Positions 7,928 through 16,858 of a stretch of 33,605 nt of DNA are shown here, piece by piece. Location of the stretch: assembly GCA_030654015.1 (NCBI GenBank), contig JAURYI010000042.1:1-33605 (forward strand), written 5' to 3'. The translations under genes and the position numbers were made by a program. Origin of the DNA: Methylococcales bacterium (GTDB lineage: Bacteria > Pseudomonadota > Gammaproteobacteria > Methylococcales > Methylomonadaceae). The notes beneath the pieces are model-generated. The model saw only the letters and a program-made list of their open reading frames with translations, made no database searches and was not told where the DNA came from. Position 1 is the stretch's first letter. Every line of letters starts with the position of its first letter.

Positions 7928-8395
7928 TTACGCTCCTAAGTCGTTAATGATGTCATCGAATGCGTCCGCAGAGACGCGACCATAAATCTCTTCGCCGATT
8001 TGCATCGCGGGCGAACAGGCACAGTTACCTAAACAGTACACGGGTTCTAAGGAAAACTGTCCGTCCGCAGTGGTTTCGTGATAATCAATACCCAGTTTGG
8101 TTTTAACGTGCGCTTCCAATGCGTTGCTACCCATAGACTGGCAGGATTCGGCGCGGCACAAATGCACAGTGCGCTTACCCGGTGGGGTATCACGAAAATA
8201 ATGATAAAAACTAATCACACCATGCACTTCAGCACGAGACAGGTTAAGTGCTGCGGCAATAGCAGGCACGCTATCGCTTGGAATATAACCCAACGCATCT
8301 TGCACACCATGTAAAATGGGCAATAACGCGCCTTGCTTGTCTTTGAGTTCAGCGATGATGGTTTGTACTGTCTCGGTAATGGTTGATTCTGTCAT
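7928..8395 (-). CDS. fdsG: NAD-dependent formate dehydrogenase, gamma (2Fe-2S) subunit
   Basis: This 155-residue NuoE-like subunit carries a thioredoxin-fold [2Fe-2S] cluster. The ligands C80, C85, C121 and C125 are all present (LCRAESC and YCLGNC). The helical N-terminus with [16 protein letters not shown] is typical. I chose the ATG at 8395; a GTG at 8401 is the alternative, but a weak GTGAG site fits the ATG better. It is the first gene of the fds operon, and its promoter must lie in the 230-base gap shared with the divergent radical SAM gene. Confidence 0.92.
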   Translation of the reverse strand: MTESTITETVQTIIAELKDKQGALLPILHGVQDALGYIPSDSVPAIAAALNLSRAEVHGVISFYHYFRDTPPGKRTVHLCRAESCQSMGSNALEAHVKTKLGIDYHETTADGQFSLEPVYCLGNCACSPAMQIGEEIYGRVSADAFDDIINDLGA

Positions 8396-8632
8396 GTTCA
8401 CTCACTGTGGCGATTGATGTCGATGAAAACAACGGCTAATCCTTAGCGTTGTAGTATGTTTATGTATCGGCTAGCATAGCACAAGAATAAAGACATGAAA
8501 AAGCGAAAATAAGTCACTATTTATCGTATGGTTGCGGGAATTTTTCGACAATATTTAAAAAGCTGCATGAAGTTTTTAATAATCCGTAAGATACTGTCAT
8601 TATTAAGGTTACTCCCAGCTGTCGAGGTCATT

Positions 8633-9484
8633 GTGTCAACGCTCATTACTACTAATCATAATCGGGATATTGTCGGGCTGACCTACATTTATCCCGTGTT
8701 ATCACGACGCGCAGGCGGCTTGTCTATCGGTATTAATTTCAATACTAATAATGCGTGTAACTGGCGGTGTATTTATTGCCAAGTGCCTGATTTAACTATC
8801 GGAGCTGCACCTGAAATAGATTTTCAGTTACTGGAAAAGGAGTTGCGCTTTTTCTTGGCTATCGTGCTGCACGGGGACTTTTATCAACGTTTTCAAGTGC
8901 CTGAACATCAACAGGTCATTAAAGATATTGCCATTTCGGGTAATGGCGAACCAACCAGCGTCAAAGACTTTGCCGAAGCGGTCGAGTTGATTGGGCGAGT
9001 GGCAACGGAGTTTGGCGTATTACCGACCAGCAATTATGTATTGATTACTAATGGTAGTCTGGTGCATCAGCCTAAAGTTCAGGAAGGTCTGAAAGTATTA
9101 CAGACTTATGGCGGCGAAGTGTGGTTTAAGTTTGATAGCGTGACCGATGAGGGCTTAGCGTTAATCAATAACGCGCGGCAAAGTTGCCAGACGCACTTGA
9201 AAAATTTGCTGCTTGCCAGTCAGTGTTGCCCAACCAAACTGCAAACCTGCTTAGTGGATTATGATGGCAACGGTCTATCTGAAAAAGAAAAGTCCGCATT
9301 TTTGCAATTATTAACCGCCATTAAGGCAGAAGATACCGATGTACAACACGTTATGTTATACACCATTGCCAGACCTTCATTACAGCCAGAAGCCAGTTTA
9401 TTAGCTCCCTTATCTGTCGAAGTATTAAATAAATTTGCGGATAATATTAAACAATTGGGTTTTGATGTCTCTGTCAGTGTGTAA
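8633..9484 (+). CDS. Radical SAM Fe-S protein (COG0731-like)
   Basis: This 283-residue protein has a radical SAM CX3CX2C motif: C42, C46 and C49 in NNACNWRCIYCQ. A SAM-binding ISGNGEPT segment follows. The overall arrangement resembles COG0731 Fe-S oxidoreductases, the group that includes TYW1-like wobble-base enzymes, but no specific substrate can be assigned. I start it at the GTG at 8633, five bases after a clear GAGG. The frame is open 35 codons further upstream, but the extension is hydrophobic and lacks a ribosome site. It is divergent from fdsG; a functional link to formate dehydrogenase is possible but unproven. Confidence 0.8.
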   Translation: MSTLITTNHNRDIVGLTYIYPVLSRRAGGLSIGINFNTNNACNWRCIYCQVPDLTIGAAPEIDFQLLEKELRFFLAIVLHGDFYQRFQVPEHQQVIKDIAISGNGEPTSVKDFAEAVELIGRVATEFGVLPTSNYVLITNGSLVHQPKVQEGLKVLQTYGGEVWFKFDSVTDEGLALINNARQSCQTHLKNLLLASQCCPTKLQTCLVDYDGNGLSEKEKSAFLQLLTAIKAEDTDVQHVMLYTIARPSLQPEASLLAPLSVEVLNKFADNIKQLGFDVSVSV

Positions 9485-9502
9485 TGATTTTAAAATTACC
9501 GC

Positions 9503-9532
9503 TTGTTATATAATTGACATTTCAATTATAAT
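9503..9532 (+). promoter_or_regulatory. Probable sigma-70 promoter of tRNA-Leu
   Basis: A -35-like TTGTTA (9503-9508) and a perfect TATAAT (9527-9532) are separated by 18 bases, placing a start site about ten bases before the tRNA. The TTGACA at 9514 is closer to consensus but is only seven bases from the TATAAT box, so it is not paired with it. Confidence 0.55.
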
Positions 9533-9548
9533 GACAGGTTCATAACGT

Positions 9549-9633
9549 GCGAATGTGGCGAAATTGGTAGACGCGCTGGTTTTAGGTACCAGTTGGTTAC
9601 CCAGTGGGAGTTCGAGTCTCCCCATTCGCACCA
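9549..9633 (+). tRNA. tRNA-Leu(UAG)
   Basis: This is an 85-base class II tRNA. The acceptor GCGAATG (9549-9555) pairs with CATTCGC (9623-9629), followed by discriminator A and encoded CCA. The anticodon stem CTGGT/ACCAG encloses loop TTTAGGT, giving anticodon UAG for CUA and other CUN codons. A long variable arm and a GTTCGAGTC T arm are present. Confidence 0.97.
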
Positions 9634-9644
9634 CCCAAATCTAT

Positions 9645-9680
9645 AAAGGCTCTCGACTCATCGTCAGCCTTTTATTCTTT
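9645..9680 (+). terminator. Weak terminator after tRNA-Leu
   Basis: AAAGGCT (9645-9651) pairs with AGCCTTT (9666-9672) around a 14-base loop, followed by a T-rich run. The stem is short, so partial read-through into tig is possible. Confidence 0.4.
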
Positions 9681-9738
9681 CGAGCCAACGTCCTGCTGGC
9701 ATTCAAAAATTCTTATTTATTGTGTGTGAGGTAAATCA

Positions 9739-11040
9739 ATGCAAGTTTCTGTCGAGAAGACATCTGAATTAAGCAGAAAAATGACTGTTAGCGTACCTGA
9801 AACTACTGTTCAGGAAAAAATGGCTGAACGCTTAAAAACGTTAGCACGCGAAGTTAAAATTGATGGCTTTCGTCCTGGTAAAGTACCTCAACACGTCGTG
9901 ACCAAAATGTATGGCGGCAAAGTGCGTGATGAAATTACGGGCGACCTGATTCAATCAACTTACTTTGAAGCATTGCAAAGCCAGTCATTAAGACCTGCGG
10001 GCTATCCGCATATTGAACATACCGACGATGCAGCAGGGTTTGTCTATACCGCCGTATTTGAAGTCTATCCAGAAATCGTCATTGAAGGTCTTGAGCAACT
10101 TGAAATAGCTCGTCCAGTCGCTGAAGTCGGCGATGTCGATGTCGATAACATCATTGAAAAACTAAGAGATCAGAAAAAAGAATGGATTGTCGTTGAGCGT
10201 GCTGCCCAAGAACATGACCAAGTCACTGTTAATTTCTCAGGCGTTTGTGAAGACACCAATTTCACCAACGGTAAAATAGAAAACTTCACCGTGGAAATCG
10301 GCGCGAAAAAAATGATTCCCGGTTTTGAAGAGCAGTTACTAGGTCTTGAAGCAGGTGCAAATAAAACATTTGAAATAACCTTCCCAGAAGAATATGGTAA
10401 TGCTGAATTAGCAGGCAAAGTCGCTCAGTTTGACATTGATGTTGTTAAAGTTGAAGAAGCCACTCTGCCAGAAATTAACGCCGATTTTATTCAAGCCTAC
10501 GGCGTTGAAGAAGGCACAGAAGAGGCTTTCCGTGCTGATGTTAAAGACAATCTGGGCAGAGAATTAAAGCAGGTTCTGCGTGGCAAATTAAAAAATGCCG
10601 TCATGGACGCACTGTATGAAAAAATTCAAATAGCCGTGCCTAATGCGTTGATTGACGAAGAAGTCGAAAGACTGATGCAGCCTTACATTGAGTCTGCCAA
10701 AAGACAAAAAATGAAGCCTGAAGATATGCAGTTGCCAAGAGACGCATTTGAAGAACAAGCTAAACGCCGTGTGGCACTAGGCTTGATTTTAGGCGAAATC
10801 ATTCAAAAAAACAGCGTTGAAATTGATGGCGGCAAAGTACGCGAAACCATTGAAGAATTGGCAAAAAGTTACGAACGCCCTGAAGACGTAGTCGCATGGT
10901 ATTATTCTGACGAAAAACGTTTACATGACGTTCAGCAAATGGTATTAGAAGACCAAGTGGTTGAATGGTTAGTGGCACAAGCAAAAGTCACCGATGAAAC
11001 CGTCAGCTTTAGTGATGTCATGGACAGACAACAACAGTAA
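9739..11040 (+). CDS. tig: Trigger factor (ribosome-associated chaperone and prolyl isomerase)
   Basis: This 433-residue cytoplasmic chaperone binds the ribosome exit tunnel and shelters nascent chains. The N-terminal ribosome-binding domain has the signature GFRPGKVP in the loop that contacts the ribosomal protein L23. It is followed by an FKBP-type peptidyl-prolyl isomerase domain (about 150-245; VTVNFSGV...[12 protein letters not shown]) and the long helical C-terminal substrate cradle. Length equals the E. coli protein (432). The ATG follows GAGG by seven bases. It leads the classical tig-clpP-clpX order, with clpP starting eight bases after its stop. Confidence 0.97.
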   Translation: MQVSVEKTSELSRKMTVSVPETTVQEKMAERLKTLAREVKIDGFRPGKVPQHVVTKMYGGKVRDEITGDLIQSTYFEALQSQSLRPAGYPHIEHTDDAAGFVYTAVFEVYPEIVIEGLEQLEIARPVAEVGDVDVDNIIEKLRDQKKEWIVVERAAQEHDQVTVNFSGVCEDTNFTNGKIENFTVEIGAKKMIPGFEEQLLGLEAGANKTFEITFPEEYGNAELAGKVAQFDIDVVKVEEATLPEINADFIQAYGVEEGTEEAFRADVKDNLGRELKQVLRGKLKNAVMDALYEKIQIAVPNALIDEEVERLMQPYIESAKRQKMKPEDMQLPRDAFEEQAKRRVALGLILGEIIQKNSVEIDGGKVRETIEELAKSYERPEDVVAWYYSDEKRLHDVQQMVLEDQVVEWLVAQAKVTDETVSFSDVMDRQQQ

Positions 11041-11048
11041 GGATTTTT

Positions 11049-11696
11049 ATGTACAACCAACACACAATGAATCAGGCGAGAGCATTAGAAGCTGCGGGCG
11101 GATTAGTGCCTATGGTTATCGAGCAAACCGCCAGAGGCGAGCGTTCGTTTGATATTTATTCGCGCTTACTCAAAGAGCGCGTTATTTTCCTGGTGGGTCA
11201 GGTTGAAGATTACATGGCTAATCTGGTCGTTGCTCAATTGCTGTTTTTAGAATCAGAAAATCCTGATAAAGACATCCATTTGTACATAAATTCACCCGGC
11301 GGTTCAGTCACCGCAGGGATGTCAATTTATGACACCATGCAGTTTATCAAACCCGATGTCAGCACATTATGTATCGGGCAAGCTGCCAGCATGGGCGCGT
11401 TACTGCTCACAGGCGGCGCAGCGGGTAAACGTTACTGCTTACCGCACTCAAGAATGATGATTCATCAGCCTTTAGGCGGTTTTCAAGGACAAGCATCTGA
11501 TTTTGATATTCATGCGCGGGAAATTTTATTGATTAGAGATAAACTCAATAAAATATTGGCGCATCATACAGGTCAGCCACTGGAAAAAGTCCAGCAAGAT
11601 ACCGATAGAGACAACTTTTTAAGTGCAGATGACGCAGTCAATTATGGTCTGATTGATAAAGTATTATCGAGCAGAGCAGTCGATTCTGAGTTGTAA
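11049..11696 (+). CDS. clpP: ATP-dependent Clp protease proteolytic subunit
   Basis: This 215-residue serine peptidase forms the tetradecameric chamber of ClpXP and ClpAP. The catalytic triad is intact: S114 (QAASMGA), H139 (MMIHQP) and D188 (DRDNF). Each is offset by three from the E. coli numbering. A short N-terminal propeptide is expected to be removed. It lies eight bases after tig with an AAGGA site, so the two are likely co-transcribed, and clpX follows 71 bases later. Confidence 0.97.
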   Translation: MYNQHTMNQARALEAAGGLVPMVIEQTARGERSFDIYSRLLKERVIFLVGQVEDYMANLVVAQLLFLESENPDKDIHLYINSPGGSVTAGMSIYDTMQFIKPDVSTLCIGQAASMGALLLTGGAAGKRYCLPHSRMMIHQPLGGFQGQASDFDIHAREILLIRDKLNKILAHHTGQPLEKVQQDTDRDNFLSADDAVNYGLIDKVLSSRAVDSEL

Positions 11697-11767
11697 ACGG
11701 TTAAATTAATGAGCGTGGTTTTGTCGAAAGTAAAAATATCGGTAATGATGTTTTCAGGGAGGCGGTT

Positions 11768-13042
11768 ATGAGTAATGATAAAAACAGCAAAGACGACGAT
11801 AAACTACTTTATTGTTCGTTTTGCGGTAAAAGTCAGCATGAAGTAAGAAAGCTCATCGCAGGGCCTTCCGTTTATGTCTGTGATGAATGCGTAGAATTGT
11901 GTAATGACATCATAAAAGATGAATTAGAAGATAATACCGCCTCGTTTGGCGATCACACTTTACCTAAGCCAAAAGAAATAAAGAACGAGCTGGACAATTA
12001 TGTAATTGGACAAGAGCGAGCCAAAAAAATTCTGGCTGTTGCTGTTTACAACCACTACAAACGTTTGCGCAGCAAATCCAAGAAAGACGTGGTTGAATTG
12101 GCAAAAAGTAATATTTTGTTAATTGGCCCTACAGGTTCAGGTAAAACCTTATTAGCTGAAACGCTCGCGCGTCTGCTGAATGTACCATTCACTATCGCCG
12201 ATGCCACCACGCTTACCGAAGCGGGTTATGTCGGCGAAGATGTCGAAAACATCATTCAGAAAATCCTGCAAAAATGTGATTACGATGTCGAAAAAGCCGA
12301 AACTGGCATAGTCTACATCGACGAAATCGACAAAATTTCCAGAAAATCTGAAAATCCGTCAATTACCCGCGATGTATCAGGCGAAGGCGTACAACAGGCT
12401 TTACTTAAACTGATTGAAGGCACAATTGCTTCCGTACCTCCACAAGGCGGACGCAAACACCCCAATCAGGAATTTGTTCAAGTCAACACCGCTAACATCC
12501 TGTTTATCGTCGGCGGCGCATTTGCAGGTCTCGATAAAGTCATTAAAGCGCGTTCAGAAAAAGGCGGTATCGGTTTTTCTGCGCAAATGAAAGCCAAAGA
12601 CGACAGCAAAAATGTCGGTCAGTTGTTTGCCGAAGTCGAATCAGAAGATTTAATTAAATACGGCTTGATTCCTGAATTTGTCGGCAGATTACCGATTGTC
12701 GCCACATTAGAAGAACTCGACGAACAGGCATTAATTCAAATCCTGACTGAACCTAAAAACGCCCTGACCAAACAATACAAACACCTGTTTGAAATGGAAG
12801 GCGCGGAACTGGAATTCAGAGAAGATTCCTTAAGCGCGATTGCCAAAAAAGCAATGGAACGAAAAACAGGCGCGAGAGGCTTACGCACTATCGTAGAAAA
12901 TGTATTACTCAATACCATGTACGAACTGCCCTCAGAAGATAACATCTCCAAAGTTGTGGTCGATGAAAGCGTTATTTTAGGCAAATCCGAACCGTTACTT
13001 ATTTACGAAACCGAACAGAAAAAAGTCGCATCAGAATCCTGA
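11768..13042 (+). CDS. clpX: ATP-dependent Clp protease ATPase subunit
   Basis: This 424-residue AAA+ unfoldase feeds substrates to ClpP. Visible are the N-terminal zinc-binding domain (C16, C19, C38, C41), Walker A GPTGSGKT (120-127), the pore loop GYVG (153-156), Walker B VYIDEID (182-188), and the sensor-2 segment GARGLR near the C-terminus. Length equals E. coli ClpX. A strong GGAGG site sits five bases before the ATG. The 71-base clpP-clpX gap may hold its own promoter, but no clear boxes were seen. Transcription ends at the hairpin just downstream; lon, often next in gammaproteobacteria, is absent. Confidence 0.97.
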   Translation: MSNDKNSKDDDKLLYCSFCGKSQHEVRKLIAGPSVYVCDECVELCNDIIKDELEDNTASFGDHTLPKPKEIKNELDNYVIGQERAKKILAVAVYNHYKRLRSKSKKDVVELAKSNILLIGPTGSGKTLLAETLARLLNVPFTIADATTLTEAGYVGEDVENIIQKILQKCDYDVEKAETGIVYIDEIDKISRKSENPSITRDVSGEGVQQALLKLIEGTIASVPPQGGRKHPNQEFVQVNTANILFIVGGAFAGLDKVIKARSEKGGIGFSAQMKAKDDSKNVGQLFAEVESEDLIKYGLIPEFVGRLPIVATLEELDEQALIQILTEPKNALTKQYKHLFEMEGAELEFREDSLSAIAKKAMERKTGARGLRTIVENVLLNTMYELPSEDNISKVVVDESVILGKSEPLLIYETEQKKVASES

Positions 13043-13060
13043 TAGCACTTGCCAGATCAT

Positions 13061-13097
13061 AAAAAAGGGAGCTTTCTCATAAAGCTCCCTTTTTTTT
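13061..13097 (+). terminator. Intrinsic terminator of the tig-clpP-clpX operon
   Basis: A 15-bp perfect stem (13061-13075 with 13081-13095) around AGGGAGCTTT/AAAGCTCCCT has a 5-base loop and ends in a T tract. The A tract on the left makes it able to work in both directions. Confidence 0.93.
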
Positions 13098-13202
13098 GCT
13101 TTTAAAAAGTACAAAATTGATCTTGGCTGTTGTATTGAGATGAATGACTGCCAGTCCTAAACAGTGAGTGATAAAAACTGGAGGTCAAGCTCTGCTTGAC
13201 TA

Positions 13203-13318
13203 TATAGCCAAAGCACAATAAAACGATTCCGTTCGCCCTGAGCTTGTCGAACCACGAATGCCCTTCGACAAGCTCAGGGCGAACGGTTTTGTAATCAATT
13301 TAAACTGTTTTTGCTATA
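13203..13318. repeat. 116-bp dispersed repeat (MITE-like) with a perfect REP hairpin
   Basis: The element begins TATAGCCAAAGC and ends with an inverted GCTATA preceded by a T tract, giving short terminal inverted repeats. Its centre is a perfect palindrome with two 23-bp arms (13229-13251 and 13264-13286), 12-base loop, core CTGAGCTTGTCGAA. A second copy at 32979-33100 keeps the outer sequence but has a diverged hairpin. It lies between clpX and the convergent DUF1566 gene. Confidence 0.75.
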
Positions 13319-13325
13319 AAACGTA

Positions 13326-13805
13326 TTAAAAAACCCGAACAGCACGCACACTGAGTTTACTGTATTTATTGTAGCGATCTTGGTCGCCATTGCCGAAACC
13401 TTGAATCCACGCGCTGTTGATGTCAAGCTCCGTAGAACTCCAATAGTCGTCTTTAGCAAAACCACCCACCACGTTTCTGTGTTCATATAACACTGTTAAC
13501 TCAGTCTTTGTCGGTAAATGCCAGCCAGAGCCATAAGCACCAGCAGCGGTAACCGCGTCAAGCCAACTTAGCGAATTCATCTCATCGGCTGCTTTCGCTT
13601 CCAGACCATGCTGCCCCAAAGCATCGACATAATAAACTTTGCCACCCTCGGGGCCACTGTCGCCCAGCACATACACTGCGCTGGGCTTATCACTATTTTC
13701 ATTTGAGCCTGCTGGACTAACAGTATCTGCCGCTTGTGTAGCATGAACCAGTATTAAGCCCACAGCCAACAAAACCATTTTTGCTGTTTCTTTAAAGTTA
13801 ATCAT
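13326..13805 (-). CDS. Secreted DUF1566 (Lcl C-terminal-like) protein
   Basis: This 159-residue protein has an N-terminal signal peptide (hydrophobic core MVLLAVGLILV, likely cleavage after HATQA near residue 25). It then has a DUF1566 domain: GSGWHLPTKTELTVLYEHRN, then DDYWSSTEL, AWIQGFGNGDQ and a C-terminal VRAVRVF. This C-type-lectin/FGE-like fold is common in exported proteins of unknown role in Proteobacteria. The ATG at 13805 has an AGGAG site eight bases upstream. It is transcribed alone towards the clpX terminator. No function can be assigned beyond the envelope or secreted location. Confidence 0.8.
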   Translation of the reverse strand: MINFKETAKMVLLAVGLILVHATQAADTVSPAGSNENSDKPSAVYVLGDSGPEGGKVYYVDALGQHGLEAKAADEMNSLSWLDAVTAAGAYGSGWHLPTKTELTVLYEHRNVVGGFAKDDYWSSTELDINSAWIQGFGNGDQDRYNKYSKLSVRAVRVF

Positions 13806-13945
13806 TACCCTGCTCCTTATTTCCGTTTACCCGTTGGTTGTTTAATGTGACTGAGCGGTACTTTACGCAACTTGCTCACGCCATAACGAAGTTATACGCC
13901 GAAGTGATGAACATCATTAAAATATTGGTAATCTATTGCGCTATT

Positions 13946-15367
13946 TCAAGGCACATCCAACTCCAGCTCTTTAATTTTCCGCGTCAGAGTATTGCGTCCA
14001 TACCCCAGCAACAATGCGGATTCGTGGCGTTTGCCTTGGGTGAAGTCCAAGGCGGCGGCGATGAGTACGCTTTCTACGCGCTCAACAATGTGTTCGGCGA
14101 TACGCGCTTCTTTGTTGCGCAGTTGTTGATCTATGACGGTTCTTAATAGGGCTTCCCAGTTGCTGTCGATGCTGATTTTTTCCGCAGGGCTGTTTAAAAA
14201 TTCAGGCGGCAGGTCGTGCAGATGAATTTCTCGTCCTGATGCCATGACGGTGAGCCAGCGGCAGGTGTTTTCCAGTTGGCGGACATTGCCCGCCCAATCG
14301 AGTGTGCTTAAAAAGGCTTCGGCTTCGGGTTTTAATATTTTGACTTCGGCATTCAATTCAACTGCCGCTTGTTGTAAAAAATGGCGCAGTAATAAGGGAA
14401 TATCCTGTTTGCGTTCGCGCAGCGGTGGAATATGGACACGAATCACATTGAGCCGATGAAATAAATCTTCACGAAAGCGTCCTTGTTCAACCAAGATTTC
14501 CAGATTTTGATGAGTGGCGGCAATAATACGCACATCGGCTTTTATGGGGGAATACGCGCCGACCGGATAAAACTCACCATCGGCGAGGACGCGCAATAAG
14601 CGGGTTTGCAGTTCGGCGGGCATATCGCCGATTTCATCAAGAAACAGCGTACCGTCACTGGCTTGTTCAAAGCGTCCTGCACGGCGTTGTACCGCGCCTG
14701 TAAACGCGCCTTTTTCGTGTCCGAATAATTCTGATTCCATGAGGTCTTTGGGAATCGCCGCCATGTTCAGGGCAATAAACGGTTTGGCACTGCGCGGACT
14801 GTGACGGTGCAGGGCTTTGGCGACCAGTTCTTTACCTGTGCCTGATTCGCCGTTGATGAGGACGGTGATATTAGACCGCGCCAGCCGTCCTATAGCACGA
14901 AATACCTCCTGCATGGCGGGGGCTTCACCAATGATTTCAGGGGTGGGGGCAATGCTAATATCGGCAGATACCGAATCATTGGCTTCTCTGCGCTGGCGGT
15001 TATGAATACACGCCCGCCGCGCTAAATCGACCACTTCTTTTATATCAAACGGCTTGGGCAAATACTCGAATGCACCACCGTGAAATGCCGATACGGCACT
15101 TTCCAAATCGGAGTGCGCGGTCATGACGATGACAGGTAAATCGGGATGCGTGTGTTGCAGTTTATCCAACAGCGTCAGCCCGTCCATATTGGGCATACGA
15201 ATATCGGTGATGAGCGCGTCAGGCAAATCGCTTTGCAATGCGACTAATAAGGCGTTGGCATCGGCAAAACTACGGGTGATAAAATCGGCTTTTTGCAGGG
15301 CTTTTTCCACCACCCAACGAATCGACTTGTCATCATCGACTATCCAAACGGTTTCTGATTTATTCAT
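13946..15367 (-). CDS. glnG: Nitrogen regulation response regulator NtrC
   Basis: This 473-residue sigma-54-dependent activator has a receiver domain with phosphoacceptor D55 (ITDIRMP) and acidic pocket DDD at 11-13. Its AAA+ domain has Walker A GESGTGKE and the sigma-54 contact loop GAFTGA, plus Walker B LFLDEIGDM. A Fis-type helix-turn-helix lies at the C-terminus (ALLLGYGRNTLTRKIKEL). Length and layout match NtrC rather than other activators, and the partner ntrB overlaps its start by eight bases (ATGAATAA), so translation is coupled. Phospho-NtrC would activate glnA and other nitrogen genes; none is in this window. Confidence 0.95.
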   Translation of the reverse strand: MNKSETVWIVDDDKSIRWVVEKALQKADFITRSFADANALLVALQSDLPDALITDIRMPNMDGLTLLDKLQHTHPDLPVIVMTAHSDLESAVSAFHGGAFEYLPKPFDIKEVVDLARRACIHNRQRREANDSVSADISIAPTPEIIGEAPAMQEVFRAIGRLARSNITVLINGESGTGKELVAKALHRHSPRSAKPFIALNMAAIPKDLMESELFGHEKGAFTGAVQRRAGRFEQASDGTLFLDEIGDMPAELQTRLLRVLADGEFYPVGAYSPIKADVRIIAATHQNLEILVEQGRFREDLFHRLNVIRVHIPPLRERKQDIPLLLRHFLQQAAVELNAEVKILKPEAEAFLSTLDWAGNVRQLENTCRWLTVMASGREIHLHDLPPEFLNSPAEKISIDSNWEALLRTVIDQQLRNKEARIAEHIVERVESVLIAAALDFTQGKRHESALLLGYGRNTLTRKIKELELDVP

Positions 15368-16442
15368 TGCCTGTTCCTAAGGGTAAAAAAACTGAAAACA
15401 CGGTATATCCCGCTTCACTATTGCATTCAATCAGTCCGTTATGCTGATTAATCAAGGCTTGCGCAATGGATAATCCCAAGCCTGTGCCATCGGCGCGACC
15501 CGTAATCATCGGATAAAATATCTGCTTCATCATTTCAGGGCTGATGCCAGGGCCGTCATCAATAATGTCGCATTTGATGGCTAGTTTATGGCGTTTGCGT
15601 CCGATGGTGGTATGGCGATGAATGCGGCTTTTAAGAATGATATGCCCTTTGCCCTCGGTAGCCTGTACGGCGTTGCGGGTAATATTCAACAGGGCTTGAA
15701 TGAGCTGGTCTTTATCGGCGTGTATGTCGGGAATACTGGGATCATAATCACATTCAAGACTGAGATTGCCCACCGATTCGGCTTGTACCACGCTACGGAC
15801 GCGCTCCAGAACCTCATGAATATTGATGGATTTTTTATCGGGTAATTTATTGGGGCCGAGCATTTTATCCATCAAGCCCTGCAAACGGTCGGATTCGGCA
15901 ATAATAATCTGGGTGTATTCTTTCAGTTCGGGTGACTGTAATTCTAAATCCAGCAGTTGTGCCGCGCCGCGTAAGCCACCCAGCGGATTTTTAATTTCAT
16001 GCGCCAAACCTCTGACCAATAATCGCGCGGTGTTTTGCTGGGTGAGCAACTGCTCATCTTTGGAAATGCGTAAATGATTGTCTATCTGCTGTAATTCAAC
16101 CAAGACTTCCTGCACCTCTTCATCCTCTGATAACGGCGTTGCGCTAAGATTGATAGTGACATTCTGCCCCATGCGATTGAGAATAGTGGAGTGATCTACT
16201 AGGGGTTCTGCCATGGTCAGGCATTGTTGCAGGTTGGCAAGCAACGAAGGATTGGACGGTTTGAATAATTGCCACGCATCATGACCGACCAAATGCCGCG
16301 CACTGTCCGCCAGAATAATTTCTCCCGCCGTATTAATATAAGTGAGTCTTAAGTCACGATCGAATAAAAGAACGGCGGTGGTAAGGTGATCGAGTATGCG
16401 CTTGTACATGATTTTTGAAGGTGATTGCTGAAAGAAAAACAT
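15360..16442 (-). CDS. glnL: Nitrogen regulation sensor kinase NtrB
   Basis: This 360-residue cytoplasmic histidine kinase has an N-terminal PAS domain (about 15-120), an H-box with phospho-accepting H148 in GLAHEIKNPLGG, and a C-terminal ATPase domain with N box (NITRNAVQA), G1 (DDGPGIS) and G2 (GTGLGLSIA). No membrane segments are seen, as usual for NtrB, which responds to PII protein. It starts at the ATG at 16442, after AGGA four bases upstream; an internal ATG at residue 12 is possible. It is the first gene of an ntrBC operon; the upstream gap contains only repeats. Confidence 0.94.
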   Translation of the reverse strand: MFFFQQSPSKIMYKRILDHLTTAVLLFDRDLRLTYINTAGEIILADSARHLVGHDAWQLFKPSNPSLLANLQQCLTMAEPLVDHSTILNRMGQNVTINLSATPLSEDEEVQEVLVELQQIDNHLRISKDEQLLTQQNTARLLVRGLAHEIKNPLGGLRGAAQLLDLELQSPELKEYTQIIIAESDRLQGLMDKMLGPNKLPDKKSINIHEVLERVRSVVQAESVGNLSLECDYDPSIPDIHADKDQLIQALLNITRNAVQATEGKGHIILKSRIHRHTTIGRKRHKLAIKCDIIDDGPGISPEMMKQIFYPMITGRADGTGLGLSIAQALINQHNGLIECNSEAGYTVFSVFLPLGTGNE

Positions 16443-16576
16443 CTTGTCCTAAATGCCAAGCAATTTATAGACCAACTGTACAAGCCTTGCTTTTTATAGA
16501 CTGCTCTTGTTTTGACGCACCATTATAGCGCGTTTATGATTCTATTTTGGTGCAATAAGAAGGGGGAGGGGGGGTG

Positions 16577-16686
16577 AGCATCTCGTTCCAATGCTCCAGC
16601 GTTGGAATGCAGTCGTAGACGCTCCAGCGTCTTCGTGCGTTTTAATACGCAACGCTAGAGCGTTGCTGGATGAATTCCCACGCGGG
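16577..16686. repeat. Array of short hairpin repeats
   Basis: A chain of small palindromes lies upstream of ntrB: a TTCCAA/TTGGAA hairpin near 16587-16607, GACGCTCCAGCGTC near 16618-16631, GCGT/ACGC near 16637-16650, CAACGCTAGAGCGTTG near 16650-16665, and the left arm TTCCCACGC at 16675-16683. Its right arm GCGTGGGAA is found only at 16833-16841, after the inserted element. Such CCAGCG/AGAGCG hairpin chains are dispersed non-coding repeats in several bacteria. No gene is visible in the 416-base gap between ntrB and aas. Confidence 0.7.
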
Positions 16687-16829
16687 CGAGACTGTAAAAG
16701 TATTCGCGTGGGAGTGGCTTTAGCCACGATTTCGTGGAAAAAGCCACTCCCACATTATAATAAAAACAATGAGTTATGAAGTTAAAGAATTGTTTCATAC
16801 ATTATTTTTGTAATACTTTTACAGTTTCG
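16687..16829. mobile_element. Probable MITE inserted in a hairpin repeat
   Basis: Terminal inverted repeats of 18 bp with one mismatch (16687-16704 and 16812-16829; core ACTGTAAAAGTATT) bound a 143-bp non-coding segment. Inside is a second perfect hairpin with 14-bp arms (16708-16721 and 16740-16753; GTGGGAGTGGCTTT). The flanks TTCCCACGC and GCGTGGGAA are complementary, so removing the element restores a host palindrome. I see no clear target duplication, and no transposase with matching ends is in the window. Confidence 0.6.
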
Positions 16830-16858
16830 GGAGCGTGGGAACTATAAATTACGATAAT

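Noticed and set aside
8528-8632. Upstream extension of the radical SAM protein by 35 residues
   Set aside because: The extension has no ribosome site, while GTG 8633 follows GAGG at good spacing.
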